This document shows positions 1 through 6,496 of a stretch of 8,144 nt of DNA, piece after piece. The first letter of the stretch is position 1. Each line of letters begins with the position of its first letter. Source of the DNA: Streptococcaceae bacterium (GTDB lineage Bacteria > Bacillota > Bacilli > Lactobacillales > Streptococcaceae); contig JAISYB010000148.1 of the NCBI GenBank assembly GCA_031270215.1, forward strand, positions 1-8,144. Direction: 5' to 3'. The position numbers and the translations under genes were made by a program. The notes under the pieces were generated by a model. It had not been told where the DNA came from and ran no database searches. It worked only from the letters and a program-made list of their open reading frames with translations.

Positions 1-1812
1 CAACTTGTTGAGGAGATTAAAGGAATTGGTTTCAAGCGTGCCGACCAAATTGCCGCAAAGCTCGGGATAAATCATGATGCACAGGCACGTTTTCGTGCTG
101 CCTTAATCCATGAAGTACTACAAACAGCAGTAACGAGTGGAGATACTTATGTTGAAGCAAAAGAGCTGCTCACCTTAGCGATTGAAACACTTGAAAATTC
201 TAGAGCGTATCCGGTTAATCCTGAAAGTGTCGCCCAAGCACTATTAGAACTTATCAAAGAAGGAAAAGTTCAGCAGGACGAAACAAAAATTTTTGAAAAT
301 TCACTTTATTTTGCCGAAAAAGGGATTACTTCGCAGATTAAGCGGCTACTAAAACGTAAGCAGGTAAGTCACTATGATGATACACTGCTTGATAAAATGA
401 TTGATGAAGTCGAAGCGTATTTTCAGCTGAATTACGGCAAAACTCAGCGCATGGCAATTAAGGCAGCCATTCAATCACCGTTTTTCATTTTAACGGGTGG
501 TCCGGGAACGGGTAAAACAACAATTATTAATGCAATTTTACATGTTTTTGCTAGATTAAATGATTTGTCCTTAGACCCTGCGGACTACCGTGATGAGATT
601 TTCCCATTTCTTTTAGCTGCTCCAACAGGTCGTGCTGCAAAGCGAATGAATGAAACAACCGGACTTCCTGCAAGCACTATTCATCGCAAGCTTGGTCTAT
701 CCGCAGAAGATGATAATTTGGCTGAGGGAGCTGCATTGTTAGGGGATTTGCTAATTGTTGATGAATTTTCGATGGTGGATACTTGGCTTGCTAATCAGCT
801 GCTTCAAGCGATTCCGCAGAATATGCAGGTTATTTTTGTGGGAGATAAGGATCAACTACCATCGGTTGGACCGGGACAGGTCTTGGCTGATTTGTTGAAA
901 ATAACCGAAATTTCTAAGGTTGAATTAAAACAAATCTATCGTCAAGGAAAAGATTCAAGTGTGATTACACTTGCTCATAGTATAAAATCTGGGATTATTC
1001 CAGCTGATTTGACGATGAATCAATCTGACAAATCTTTTTTTTCAGCAACGAGTGAGTTAGTTTTACCAATGATTGAAAAAATTTTAATCAAGGCAAAAGC
1101 TAAAGGAATTACAGCAAATGACCTTCAAGTTTTAGCACCTATTTATCGGGGAGTCGCAGGAATTAATGCATTGAACCAAATGATGCAAGCTATTTTCAAT
1201 CCGATAGATGATGAAGGATTTGAGGTAGTTTATAAAGAAATTAAATATCGCCGAGGCGATAAAATCCTCCATTTAGTCAATGAGCCGGAACAAAACGTCT
1301 TTAATGGCGATATTGGGTTTATTTCAAGCATTATCCCTGCTAGGCACGCTGAAAGCAAGATGGACGAGCTGGTTTTAGATTTTGATGGCAATGAAGTCAT
1401 CTATCCCAGAAGTAGTTGGCATAAAATTACACTGAGTTATGCGATGAGTATTCATAAAGCGCAGGGTTCAGAGTTTGAATTGGTCATTTTGCCATTAGTT
1501 TCAGCTTATCACAGAATGCTTGCTAGAAATTTGCTCTACACAGCGATTACTAGAAGTCGTTCCAAATTAATTTTGATTGGAGAATTAACCGCTTTTGAGC
1601 AGGCAATTATCCATCAAAGTAATACACGGAGGACTAATTTACTAGCTGATTTTTCGATTAATTCGGCTGACTATTTACCGGATGAAGCTGAGGAAAACAA
1701 GCTAATGGAGTCTGAGGAAACGTATATTTTGACATCTGAGCTGATTGAAAAGGGGAAAATTTCCACAAATATCGGTCTGGAAGATTTAACACCGTATGAT
1801 TTTTTGAATTAG
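1..1812 (+). CDS. recD2: RecD2-type ATP-dependent DNA helicase (YrrC/RecD2), 5'-truncated by window edge
   Basis: The frame is open from base 1 to the TAG at 1810-1812, giving 603 visible residues. The family is usually about 750-850 residues, so roughly 150-250 N-terminal residues lie outside the window. RecD2 is a superfamily 1B 5'-3' DNA helicase acting in repair and fork maintenance without RecBC. Visible residues 2-22 resemble a helix-hairpin-helix (IKGIGFKRADQIA), as expected of the RecD2 N-terminal region. The motor motifs are intact: Walker A GGPGTGKT at 166-173, motif Ia APTGRAAKRM near 207-216, Walker B VDEFSMVD near 253-260, GDKDQLPSVGPG near 281-292, the IYRQ arginine motif, then MSIHKAQGSEF near 482-492 and LLYTAITRSR at 511-520. 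The ATG at 397 is internal, because homologous HhH sequence continues upstream of it. The gene ends before a hairpin and is followed by an independent gene. No frameshift is seen. Confidence 0.95.
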   Translation, partial: QLVEEIKGIGFKRADQIAAKLGINHDAQARFRAALIHEVLQTAVTSGDTYVEAKELLTLAIETLENSRAYPVNPESVAQALLELIKEGKVQQDETKIFENSLYFAEKGITSQIKRLLKRKQVSHYDDTLLDKMIDEVEAYFQLNYGKTQRMAIKAAIQSPFFILTGGPGTGKTTIINAILHVFARLNDLSLDPADYRDEIFPFLLAAPTGRAAKRMNETTGLPASTIHRKLGLSAEDDNLAEGAALLGDLLIVDEFSMVDTWLANQLLQAIPQNMQVIFVGDKDQLPSVGPGQVLADLLKITEISKVELKQIYRQGKDSSVITLAHSIKSGIIPADLTMNQSDKSFFSATSELVLPMIEKILIKAKAKGITANDLQVLAPIYRGVAGINALNQMMQAIFNPIDDEGFEVVYKEIKYRRGDKILHLVNEPEQNVFNGDIGFISSIIPARHAESKMDELVLDFDGNEVIYPRSSWHKITLSYAMSIHKAQGSEFELVILPLVSAYHRMLARNLLYTAITRSRSKLILIGELTAFEQAIIHQSNTRRTNLLADFSINSADYLPDEAEENKLMESEETYILTSELIEKGKISTNIGLEDLTPYDFLN

Positions 1813-1836
1813 TTGTCGATATTTTCAGACAACTAA
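1809..1836 (+). terminator. Hairpin overlapping the recD2 stop codon, weak terminator candidate
   Basis: A perfect 9-base inverted repeat (TTAGTTGTC at 1809-1817 and GACAACTAA at 1828-1836) encloses a 10-base loop and includes the recD2 stop codon. It is followed by TCGCTTTC, not a clean U-tract, so termination would be inefficient, or the hairpin may instead protect the 3' end of the message. It is the only structure directly after recD2 that could end its transcript. Confidence 0.35.
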
Positions 1837-1962
1837 TCGCTTTCAAAAAGGAAATATTGACATGAAATTAACCTAATCGCCTTAAGAATGTAACATTAAA
1901 CTCACATTTTTAAAATACTTTTCTGTATTTAAAACAGGGTTAATCCATTGATAATGCTAAGA

Positions 1963-1990
1963 TTAACACGAAAAATTCTTGAAATATAAT
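1963..1990 (+). promoter_or_regulatory. Sigma-A promoter candidate for the LysM gene
   Basis: TTAACA at 1963-1968 (one mismatch to TTGACA) lies 16 bases before a perfect TATAAT at 1985-1990. Transcription would start near 1997, giving a leader of about 110 bases before the ATG at 2108. This is the best -35/-10 pair in the window. It was found by eye, not by scoring. Confidence 0.6.
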
Positions 1991-2069
1991 CTTTACAATG
2001 GCTAAAACAAGTAATATTTCTAACGCGCAATTAACATCTGATTAAAATCCTCTTGTAATGATGAAAGGT

Positions 2070-2075
2070 TATACT
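2070..2075 (+). promoter_or_regulatory. Second -10 candidate (TATACT) close to the LysM gene
   Basis: TATACT is one base from the TATAAT consensus and would start transcription near 2082, about 26 bases before the ATG. No acceptable -35 sits 16-18 bases upstream (the bases there are CCT-rich). If it is used, it would probably need an activator. The imperfect WalR/VicR-like repeat at 2020-2036 is placed suitably for that. Confidence 0.3.
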
Positions 2076-2090
2076 AGCTTTCAGATTGTA

Positions 2091-2096
2091 AGGAGG
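2091..2096 (+). promoter_or_regulatory. Ribosome binding site of the LysM gene
   Basis: A full-consensus AGGAGG sits 11 bases before the ATG at 2108, slightly longer than the usual 6-9. No other in-frame start is nearer, and the ATG opens directly into a typical MKK signal peptide, so the start is secure. Confidence 0.85.
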
Positions 2097-2107
2097 ATTT
2101 TTTATTC

Positions 2108-2614
2108 ATGAAGAAATTAACAATTTTAGGTGCTTTATTATTAGCACTGTTTTTAACAAAAAACGTTAGCGCAGAACAAGTGGAAGTCAGAAGTGGTGAC
2201 ACATTGAGTGAGCTGGCAGAAAAATATGGTGTGTCTGTTGATGATTTGGTTAGAATTAATCAAATTAAAGATCGTTCGTTGATTTATGTCGGTGATATTT
2301 TAGAAACGGGTAATCAGACAGAAGCTCAAGCAGTACAAACAAAGCAACCGGCTGCTACAGCGGCAAGCGTTTCAACTAATAGCTACATTGCAACAACTAA
2401 TAGCGCTAAGGAGTGGATTGCTCAAGTCGAGTCAGGTGGCTCATATACCGCAACTAATGGACGCTATATTGGACGTTATCAATTAACTAATAGCTATCTT
2501 AATGGCGACTATTCAATAGAAAATCAAGAACGAGTTGCCGATCGCTATGTTGCAAGTCGTTACGGTTCATGGGAAAATGCGAAACAATTCTGGTTAAATA
2601 ATGGCTGGTATTAA
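2108..2614 (+). CDS. Secreted LysM protein with C-terminal lysozyme-like (Apf/Rpf-type) domain
   Basis: This 168-residue protein is probably exported and bound to peptidoglycan. Residues 1-22 form a signal peptide (MKK, hydrophobic core, cleavage likely after VSA). Residues 25-66 are one LysM module (VEVRSGDTLSELAEKYGV ... YVGDIL). Residues 67-98 are a Gln/Ala/Thr/Ser-rich linker. Residues 99-168 match the short lysozyme-like domain known from lactobacillar aggregation-promoting factors and streptococcal/lactococcal LysM proteins: KEWIAQVESGGSYTATNG, then GRYQL, then the terminal FWLNNGWY. Glu108 in ESGG is the expected catalytic acid by analogy with resuscitation-promoting-factor-type enzymes. 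The likely role is peptidoglycan cleavage or remodelling during growth. The hydrolytic activity is inferred from the family. The gene stands alone, with its own promoter and a strong terminator. In streptococci, LysM proteins of this kind are typical WalRK/VicRK regulon members. Confidence 0.9.
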   Translation: MKKLTILGALLLALFLTKNVSAEQVEVRSGDTLSELAEKYGVSVDDLVRINQIKDRSLIYVGDILETGNQTEAQAVQTKQPAATAASVSTNSYIATTNSAKEWIAQVESGGSYTATNGRYIGRYQLTNSYLNGDYSIENQERVADRYVASRYGSWENAKQFWLNNGWY

Positions 2615-2653
2615 AAACATCAAAGTAACGATTGATAAATGTTAAGAAATTTG

Positions 2654-2690
2654 GCAATAGCTGATAGAAAATATCGGTTATTGCTTTTTT
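2654..2690 (+). terminator. Strong intrinsic terminator of the LysM gene
   Basis: A 13-base stem (GCAATAGCTGATA at 2654-2666 against TATCGGTTATTGC at 2672-2684, fully paired with two G-U wobbles) has a GAAAA loop and is followed directly by six T residues at 2685-2690. It lies 40 bases after the stop codon. Confidence 0.92.
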
Positions 2691-2715
2691 GTGTGCGGGC
2701 GATGTAAATTAAGCT

Positions 2716-2752
2716 AAAGGAGCGCTCCAAATTTCCTAAGAGGTGCTTTTTT
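2716..2752 (+). terminator. Second hairpin with T-run, tandem terminator or attenuator candidate
   Basis: AAAGGAGCGCT at 2716-2726 can pair with GGTGCTTTTTT at 2742-2752 across a 15-base loop, using four G-U wobbles, with the T-run forming part of the 3' arm. It sits 25 bases after the LysM terminator and just before the dnaD promoter region. It may back up that terminator. No T-box or riboswitch core sequence was recognised nearby. Confidence 0.4.
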
Positions 2753-2761
2753 ATGTATAAT
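2733..2761 (+). promoter_or_regulatory. Promoter candidate for the dnaD-nth-desulfurase-thiI cluster
   Basis: A perfect TATAAT at 2756-2761 lies 44 bases before the dnaD ATG. The 17-base-spaced -35 position holds TTCCTA (2733-2738), only three of six matches, so the assignment rests mainly on the -10. The -35 region falls inside the loop and arm of the preceding hairpin. Confidence 0.35.
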
Positions 2762-2804
2762 TGACAGAGGAATGTAAGCAAGTCATCAGTTTAAGGAGTT
2801 AACA

Positions 2805-3437
2805 ATGAGTTATCAAAAAATGTTTTCAAAGGGATTCATTACCTTACCCAACGAGTTATTAGAATTTGTCAATGTACTGAAGTTCACACCGGAAAGCTTC
2901 ATGCTTTGGCTACATCTATATCGAGAAATGAAGAATGGTGAGGTTGTTTTAAATATTGAACGATTAGTCAATTTATCAAATCTTGAAGAGCCTGCACTTT
3001 ATCATTTGATTAATATTCTCGTTAATCAGCAATTAATCCGTGTGACTACTAGGGAGGATGTAACACATAAGCTGCAAACAATCGTAGATTTATCGCCAAC
3101 CTTTGAGCGTTTGGATCAAATCTCTAAGCAGCCAACGTTAAAATTAAACAAGCTTGCAAAGCTCAGTCAAGTCTTTGAGCAAGAGCTAGGGCGGCAATTG
3201 TCGCCATTTGAATTAGAGGAAGTCCAAAAATGGGTGGAGGAGGAGAAACATACTCCGGAGCTTGTTAGCTTGGCGCTTAAGGAGGCTGTCTTAAATAAAA
3301 AAACAAACTTTAAATATATCGGAGCGATTTTAAGAAATTGGCAAGAGCAAGGCTGTCAGACGCCAAGTGATATTGAAGAACGCAAAGCACAGCCAAAGCG
3401 TGGGAATATTCTTGATATACATCTCCCAATCGACTGA
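2805..3437 (+). CDS. dnaD: DnaD, primosome/replication initiation protein
   Basis: DnaD acts in Gram-positive replication initiation and PriA-dependent restart, together with DnaB and DnaI, in loading the replicative helicase. The 210-residue product (Bacillus DnaD is slightly longer) has the two-domain plan. An N-terminal winged-helix region covers roughly residues 1-105 (FITLPNELLEFV, then a helix-rich segment with ERLVNLSNLEEPALYHLINILVNQQLI). A C-terminal DnaB_2/DDBH2 domain covers roughly residues 120-180 and ends in YIGAILRNW at 171-179, the conserved Y-x3-I-x3-W motif that contacts single-stranded DNA in the family. The tail after 180 is polar. The start is supported by AAGGAG at 2793-2798, six bases before the ATG. 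It is the first gene of a tight + strand cluster, with 26 bases to the preferred nth start. The dnaD-nth adjacency is common in Firmicutes. Confidence 0.92.
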   Translation: MSYQKMFSKGFITLPNELLEFVNVLKFTPESFMLWLHLYREMKNGEVVLNIERLVNLSNLEEPALYHLINILVNQQLIRVTTREDVTHKLQTIVDLSPTFERLDQISKQPTLKLNKLAKLSQVFEQELGRQLSPFELEEVQKWVEEEKHTPELVSLALKEAVLNKKTNFKYIGAILRNWQEQGCQTPSDIEERKAQPKRGNILDIHLPID

Positions 3438-3450
3438 ATTGTTATGATAG

Positions 3451-3457
3451 AAAAGAG
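3451..3457 (+). promoter_or_regulatory. Weak ribosome binding site of nth, deciding the ATG start
   Basis: AAAAGAG is the only purine-rich stretch before nth. It is three bases from the GTG at 3461 and six from the ATG at 3464, so the ATG is favoured. Its poor match to AGGAGG suggests modest initiation or dependence on translation of dnaD upstream. Confidence 0.5.
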
Positions 3458-3463
3458 CAAGTG

Positions 3464-4126
3464 ATGTTAAGCAAAGTGAATTTATTAAAAGTTTTAAAAA
3501 TTATTGACGAAATGTATCCGAATGCCAAAGGAGAGCTTAATGCCAAAACGCCCTTTCAGCTTTTGATTGCGGTTATTTTGAGTGCTCAAACAACAGATAA
3601 GGCGGTTAATCAAGTCACTCCAGCACTGTTTAGGGACTATTCGACACCAGAGGCTTTAGCTAATGCTGATGTTGAAGACGTGATGGGAAAGATTGCCCGC
3701 ATTGGTTTGTATAAAAATAAAAGCCGTAATATCATCCAAACAGCGCGAATGATTCATCAGGATTTTAATGACGATATACCGCAGACACATGAGGCGCTGG
3801 AAAGCTTACCGGGAGTTGGAAGAAAGACGGCGAATGTTGTTTTAGGAGATGCTTTTGGTATTCCGGGAATTGCGGTTGATACCCATGTTGAACGTGTTTC
3901 AAAGCGGCTAAGAGTTGTTAAGCAATCGGCAACCGTCAAAGAGGTTGAAGCTGCTTTAATGCAAAAAATTCCGAAATCACGTTGGGTATTAACACATCAT
4001 CAGCTGATTTTATTTGGGAGATATCATTGCACAGCTAAACGCCCGAAGTGTGACATCTGTCCTGTCTTTAGCTTCTGCGGCGAGGGTAAAAAGATAATGC
4101 TCGCATATCATGATAGGAGTAAGTAG
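3464..4126 (+). CDS. nth: Endonuclease III, DNA glycosylase/AP lyase
   Basis: Nth removes oxidised pyrimidines from DNA and cleaves the resulting abasic site (base excision repair). From the ATG at 3464 the protein has 220 residues, near the family norm. The helix-hairpin-helix LESLPGVGRKTANVV carries the catalytic lysine at 121, and VDTHVER carries the catalytic aspartate at 139. These fall within one residue of E. coli Lys120 and Asp138, which supports this start. A complete 4Fe-4S loop is present: cysteines 189, 196, 199 and 205 in C-x6-C-x2-C-x5-C spacing. The alternative GTG at 3461 would add one residue. The gene follows dnaD by 26 bases and is followed after 3 bases by the desulfurase, whose ribosome site lies inside the nth 3' end. 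All active-site features are intact. Confidence 0.95.
   Translation: MLSKVNLLKVLKIIDEMYPNAKGELNAKTPFQLLIAVILSAQTTDKAVNQVTPALFRDYSTPEALANADVEDVMGKIARIGLYKNKSRNIIQTARMIHQDFNDDIPQTHEALESLPGVGRKTANVVLGDAFGIPGIAVDTHVERVSKRLRVVKQSATVKEVEAALMQKIPKSRWVLTHHQLILFGRYHCTAKRPKCDICPVFSFCGEGKKIMLAYHDRSK
4115..4119 (+). promoter_or_regulatory. Ribosome binding site of the desulfurase, inside the nth 3' end
   Basis: AGGAG lies 10 bases before the ATG at 4130 and within the last codons of nth. This arrangement favours translational coupling of the two genes. Confidence 0.7.
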
Positions 4127-4129
4127 TAA

Positions 4130-5272
4130 ATGATTTATTTTGATAATTCAGCAACAACGCAAATTTATTCAGAGAGCTTGAAGGCTTATACGGATACAGC
4201 AACAAGGGTCTTTGGCAATCCGTCAAGCTTGCACAGCTTGGGTACTCAGGCAAACCGTCTACTTGATTTAGCAAGACGGCAGATTGCTGATTTGATGTCA
4301 GTAGACAGTGGTGAAATCTTCTTTACCAGTGGTGGCACCGAAGGGGATAACTGGGTGATTAAGGGGACAGCATTTGCTAAGCAAGCATTTGGCAACCATC
4401 TGATCATCTCAGCAATTGAGCACCCCGCAGTAAAAAAGGCGGCGGAAAGCTTAATTCCATTAGGCTTTAGCATTGATTATCTGCCGGTTGATAATAAGGG
4501 AATCGTTAAGTCTGAAATGCTGACGGAATTAATTAAGCCGGAAACAATCTTGGTGTCAGTTATGGCGGTCAATAACGAGGTCGGTAGTATTCAACCGATT
4601 GCGGAAATCTCAGCGATTTTAGCACAATATCCTAAAATTCATTTTCATGTGGACGCAGTTCAAGCGGTAGGGAAGCTTGATGTAGCAGACTTTTTGACTG
4701 AACGACTTGATTTTCTAACAGCCTCAGCTCACAAATTTCACGGGCCTCGTGGTGTCGGCTTTATCTATGCTAAGAAGGGGCGCAGGCTGAAGGCGCTACT
4801 TGATGGTGGCGCTCAGGAGCTTGGGCAGCGCTCAACTACGGAAAATTTACCAGCCATTGTAGCAATGGCAAAAGCCTTACGCATTTCTATGACACGCAGC
4901 ACACGATTTTTGGAGAAATCTCAAGCCTTAAAGGCTTCACTTTCAGGCGCTTTAGCGCAATATCCTCAGGTTATACAGCTAAGCGCTACTCAAGACTTTG
5001 TTCCTTATATCCTGACGATTGCTCTTAAGGGCTTGCGAGGTGAGGTTTTAGTTCATGCTTTAGAGGAGCGCCAGATTTTTGTTTCTACAACGAGTGCCTG
5101 CTCATCAAAAAAAGAACAAATGGCAGCAACCTTAATTGCGATGAAGGTCAAGCCTGAAATTGCCCAAGGGGCGATTCGGATTAGCCTGGGTGAGGACAAT
5201 ACAATCGCTGAGGTGGAGCAGTTTATGCTTGCTTTTAAGCAGGTGCTAAAACGTGTTGAAAGGATTAGATAA
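4130..5272 (+). CDS. nifZ: Cysteine desulfurase, NifS/IscS family, partner of ThiI (NifZ-type)
   Basis: This is a PLP-dependent enzyme that takes sulfur from cysteine as a protein persulfide, leaving alanine. The 380-residue product has the full class V aminotransferase fold. MIYFDNSATTQ opens the protein, FTSGGTEGDNW is the cofactor phosphate-binding loop, SAIEHPAV holds the stacking histidine, and VDAVQAVGK follows. Lys202 in SAHKFHGPRG forms the internal aldimine, and Cys324 in STTSACSSKKE is the persulfide cysteine. The SACSS loop places it in the NifS/IscS group rather than the SufS group. Its stop is one base from the ThiI ATG, and its ribosome site lies in nth. This matches the Bacillus NifZ-ThiI pair, in which the desulfurase hands sulfur directly to ThiI for tRNA 4-thiouridine. 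The pairing is inferred from context. A wider role in Fe-S assembly is possible. The symbol follows Bacillus; nifS or iscS is used elsewhere. Confidence 0.92.
   Translation: MIYFDNSATTQIYSESLKAYTDTATRVFGNPSSLHSLGTQANRLLDLARRQIADLMSVDSGEIFFTSGGTEGDNWVIKGTAFAKQAFGNHLIISAIEHPAVKKAAESLIPLGFSIDYLPVDNKGIVKSEMLTELIKPETILVSVMAVNNEVGSIQPIAEISAILAQYPKIHFHVDAVQAVGKLDVADFLTERLDFLTASAHKFHGPRGVGFIYAKKGRRLKALLDGGAQELGQRSTTENLPAIVAMAKALRISMTRSTRFLEKSQALKASLSGALAQYPQVIQLSATQDFVPYILTIALKGLRGEVLVHALEERQIFVSTTSACSSKKEQMAATLIAMKVKPEIAQGAIRISLGEDNTIAEVEQFMLAFKQVLKRVERIR
5259..5264 (+). promoter_or_regulatory. Ribosome binding site of thiI, deciding the ATG at 5274
   Basis: AAAGGA lies nine bases before the ATG at 5274 and inside the desulfurase coding end. 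It is downstream of the alternative GTG at 5253, so it cannot serve that codon. This supports the shorter protein. Confidence 0.75.
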
Positions 5273-5273
5273 A

Positions 5274-6479
5274 ATGGAATACTCGGAAATATTAATTCGT
5301 TACGGTGAATTATCAACCAAGGGGAAGAATAAAAATCGTTTTGTCGGACGTTTACTGACTAATCTGCGATGTAGTCTTGCAGGCTATAGCCGTCTAAAAA
5401 TTACAGGGGATAGAGATCGGGCGCATATTCTGCTCAATGGCGAGAATCCTGCGGCAGTTATTGCAGATTTGAAAAAGGTCTTCGGTATTCAAAACTTTTC
5501 TCCAGCGCTTAAGGTTGATAGACAAATCAGCGCAATCAAGGCAGCAGTTCAGGAGATTATGCAAAAGCTTTATCAAGACGGTATGACCTTTAAAATCTCA
5601 ACTAAGCGCAGTGACCATGACTTTGAGTATGGGACTTATGAATTAAACGAATTGCTTGGCAATGCGGTCTTTGACGTTTTGCCAAATATCAAGGCAAAAA
5701 TGAAGCAGCCCGATGTCAATTTGCAGGTTGAAATTAGAAGTGATGGTGTCTTTATTTCCTACGAAACAATCAAGGGAGCACTAGGATTGCCTGTTGGAAC
5801 TAGCGGCAAGGGAATGTTGATGCTCTCCGGTGGCATAGACTCACCAGTTGCCGGCTATTTAGCAATGAAACGTGGCGTTGAAATCGAAGCCGTTCACTTT
5901 GCCTCACCGCCATATACTAGCGACGGCGCACTGCTTAAGGCAAAGGACTTAACGCATAAGCTGACCGCTTATACAGGGGGGATTAAGTTTATTGAGGTTC
6001 CTTTTACGGAAATCCAAGAAACGATTCGCCAAAAAGCACCGCAGGCATACTTGATGACCTTAACACGGCGCTTTATGCTGCGGATTGTTGATGAAATTAG
6101 AGCTTTGCGCCGTGGGTTAGTCATCATTAACGGCGAATCCCTAGGACAAGTCGCTTCACAGACCTTAGAGTCAATGCAGGCAATCAATGAAGTGACGACG
6201 ACCCCAATCATTCGCCCTGTGGTTACTATGGATAAGACGGAGATTATCTCAATCTCAGAGGCAATAGATACCTTTGACATCTCCATTCGACCATTTGAGG
6301 ATTGCTGTACAATCTTTGCACCAGCCAGTCCAAAGACTAAGCCTAATCTAGCACATGTCCACAGCTATGAAGCTAGAATGGACGTTGATGGATTAGTGGC
6401 TCGCGCTGTTAGTGGTATTAAAATCGAAACAATTAAGGCGCAGGCAGCTGAGAATGAGGAATTTGAGGGACTGTTATAG
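5274..6479 (+). CDS. thiI: ThiI, tRNA 4-thiouridine synthase (tRNA sulfurtransferase)
   Basis: ThiI adenylates uridine 8 of tRNA and replaces its oxygen with sulfur. In some bacteria it also feeds thiamine thiazole synthesis. From the ATG at 5274 the protein has 401 residues and opens MEYSEILIRYGELSTKGKN, the usual ThiI N-terminus. A GTG at 5253 would add seven atypical residues and precedes the ribosome site. An N-terminal ferredoxin-like plus THUMP region spans about 1-165. The PP-loop ATPase motif SGGIDS is at 185-190, followed by AHFASPPY-like sequence (VHFASPPYT). FEDCC at 341-345 contains Cys344, the position of the catalytic cysteine in E. coli ThiI. The protein ends soon after, with no C-terminal rhodanese domain. 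That is normal for Gram-positive ThiI and means sulfur must come from an external desulfurase, encoded one base upstream. It is the last gene of the cluster. Confidence 0.95.
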   Translation: MEYSEILIRYGELSTKGKNKNRFVGRLLTNLRCSLAGYSRLKITGDRDRAHILLNGENPAAVIADLKKVFGIQNFSPALKVDRQISAIKAAVQEIMQKLYQDGMTFKISTKRSDHDFEYGTYELNELLGNAVFDVLPNIKAKMKQPDVNLQVEIRSDGVFISYETIKGALGLPVGTSGKGMLMLSGGIDSPVAGYLAMKRGVEIEAVHFASPPYTSDGALLKAKDLTHKLTAYTGGIKFIEVPFTEIQETIRQKAPQAYLMTLTRRFMLRIVDEIRALRRGLVIINGESLGQVASQTLESMQAINEVTTTPIIRPVVTMDKTEIISISEAIDTFDISIRPFEDCCTIFAPASPKTKPNLAHVHSYEARMDVDGLVARAVSGIKIETIKAQAAENEEFEGLL

Positions 6480-6496
6480 CTCTTTTGAATACACTA

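Larger units (their letters stand above)
1837..2107. other. A/T-rich intergenic region upstream of the LysM gene
   Basis: No gene is supported here. Apart from the promoter elements listed separately, it holds an A/T-rich hairpin (TTTTAAAATAC at 1908-1918 against GTATTTAAAA at 1925-1934, with one bulged base) that lacks a T-run. It also holds a four-codon reading frame (ATG 1862 to TAA 1876) behind an AAAAGGAAA stretch, too short to call a gene. The length of about 270 bases is generous for a 168-residue protein and suggests regulated expression. Confidence 0.6.

Noticed and set aside
397..1812. recD2 starting at the ATG at 397
   Set aside because: The same frame is open back to base 1 and encodes helix-hairpin-helix sequence typical of RecD2, so 397 is an internal methionine.
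1820..1834. CodY-box-like sequence (12 of 15 to AATTTTCWGAAAATT)
   Set aside because: Three mismatches in A/T-rich DNA are expected by chance. It lies within the recD2 3' hairpin and about 140 bases from the nearest promoter.
1857..1862. Exact TTGACA as a -35 element
   Set aside because: No -10 resembling TATAAT occurs 16-18 bases downstream. The nearest candidate (TAAGAA) is 20 bases away and poor.
1862..1876. Four-codon reading frame after a purine-rich stretch as a leader peptide
   Set aside because: It is too short, has no regulatory codons, no promoter in front and no attenuator hairpin with a T-run behind it.
2374..2494. Three copies of AACTAATAGC (2374, 2395, 2485) as a DNA repeat
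   Set aside because: They lie in the coding sequence of the LysM protein at irregular spacing, two of them as Thr-Asn-Ser codons, and are explained by protein composition and codon choice.
2711..2752. T-box or riboswitch upstream of dnaD
   Set aside because: There is no T-box core (such as the TGGNACCGCG-type antiterminator), the interval is too short, and no promoter lies between the LysM terminator and this hairpin.
2761..2766. Exact TTGACA just before dnaD as a -35 element
   Set aside because: The bases 16-18 downstream (around CATCAG) are not a -10, and a start there would fall on the ribosome site.
3461..3463. GTG at 3461 as the nth start
   Set aside because: It is only three bases from the weak ribosome site, while ATG 3464 has better spacing and catalytic-residue numbering closest to E. 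coli. The difference is one residue.
5253..5273. GTG at 5253 as the thiI start
   Set aside because: It precedes the AAAGGA ribosome site, overlaps the desulfurase, and adds seven residues before the conserved MEYSEILIRYGEL start.
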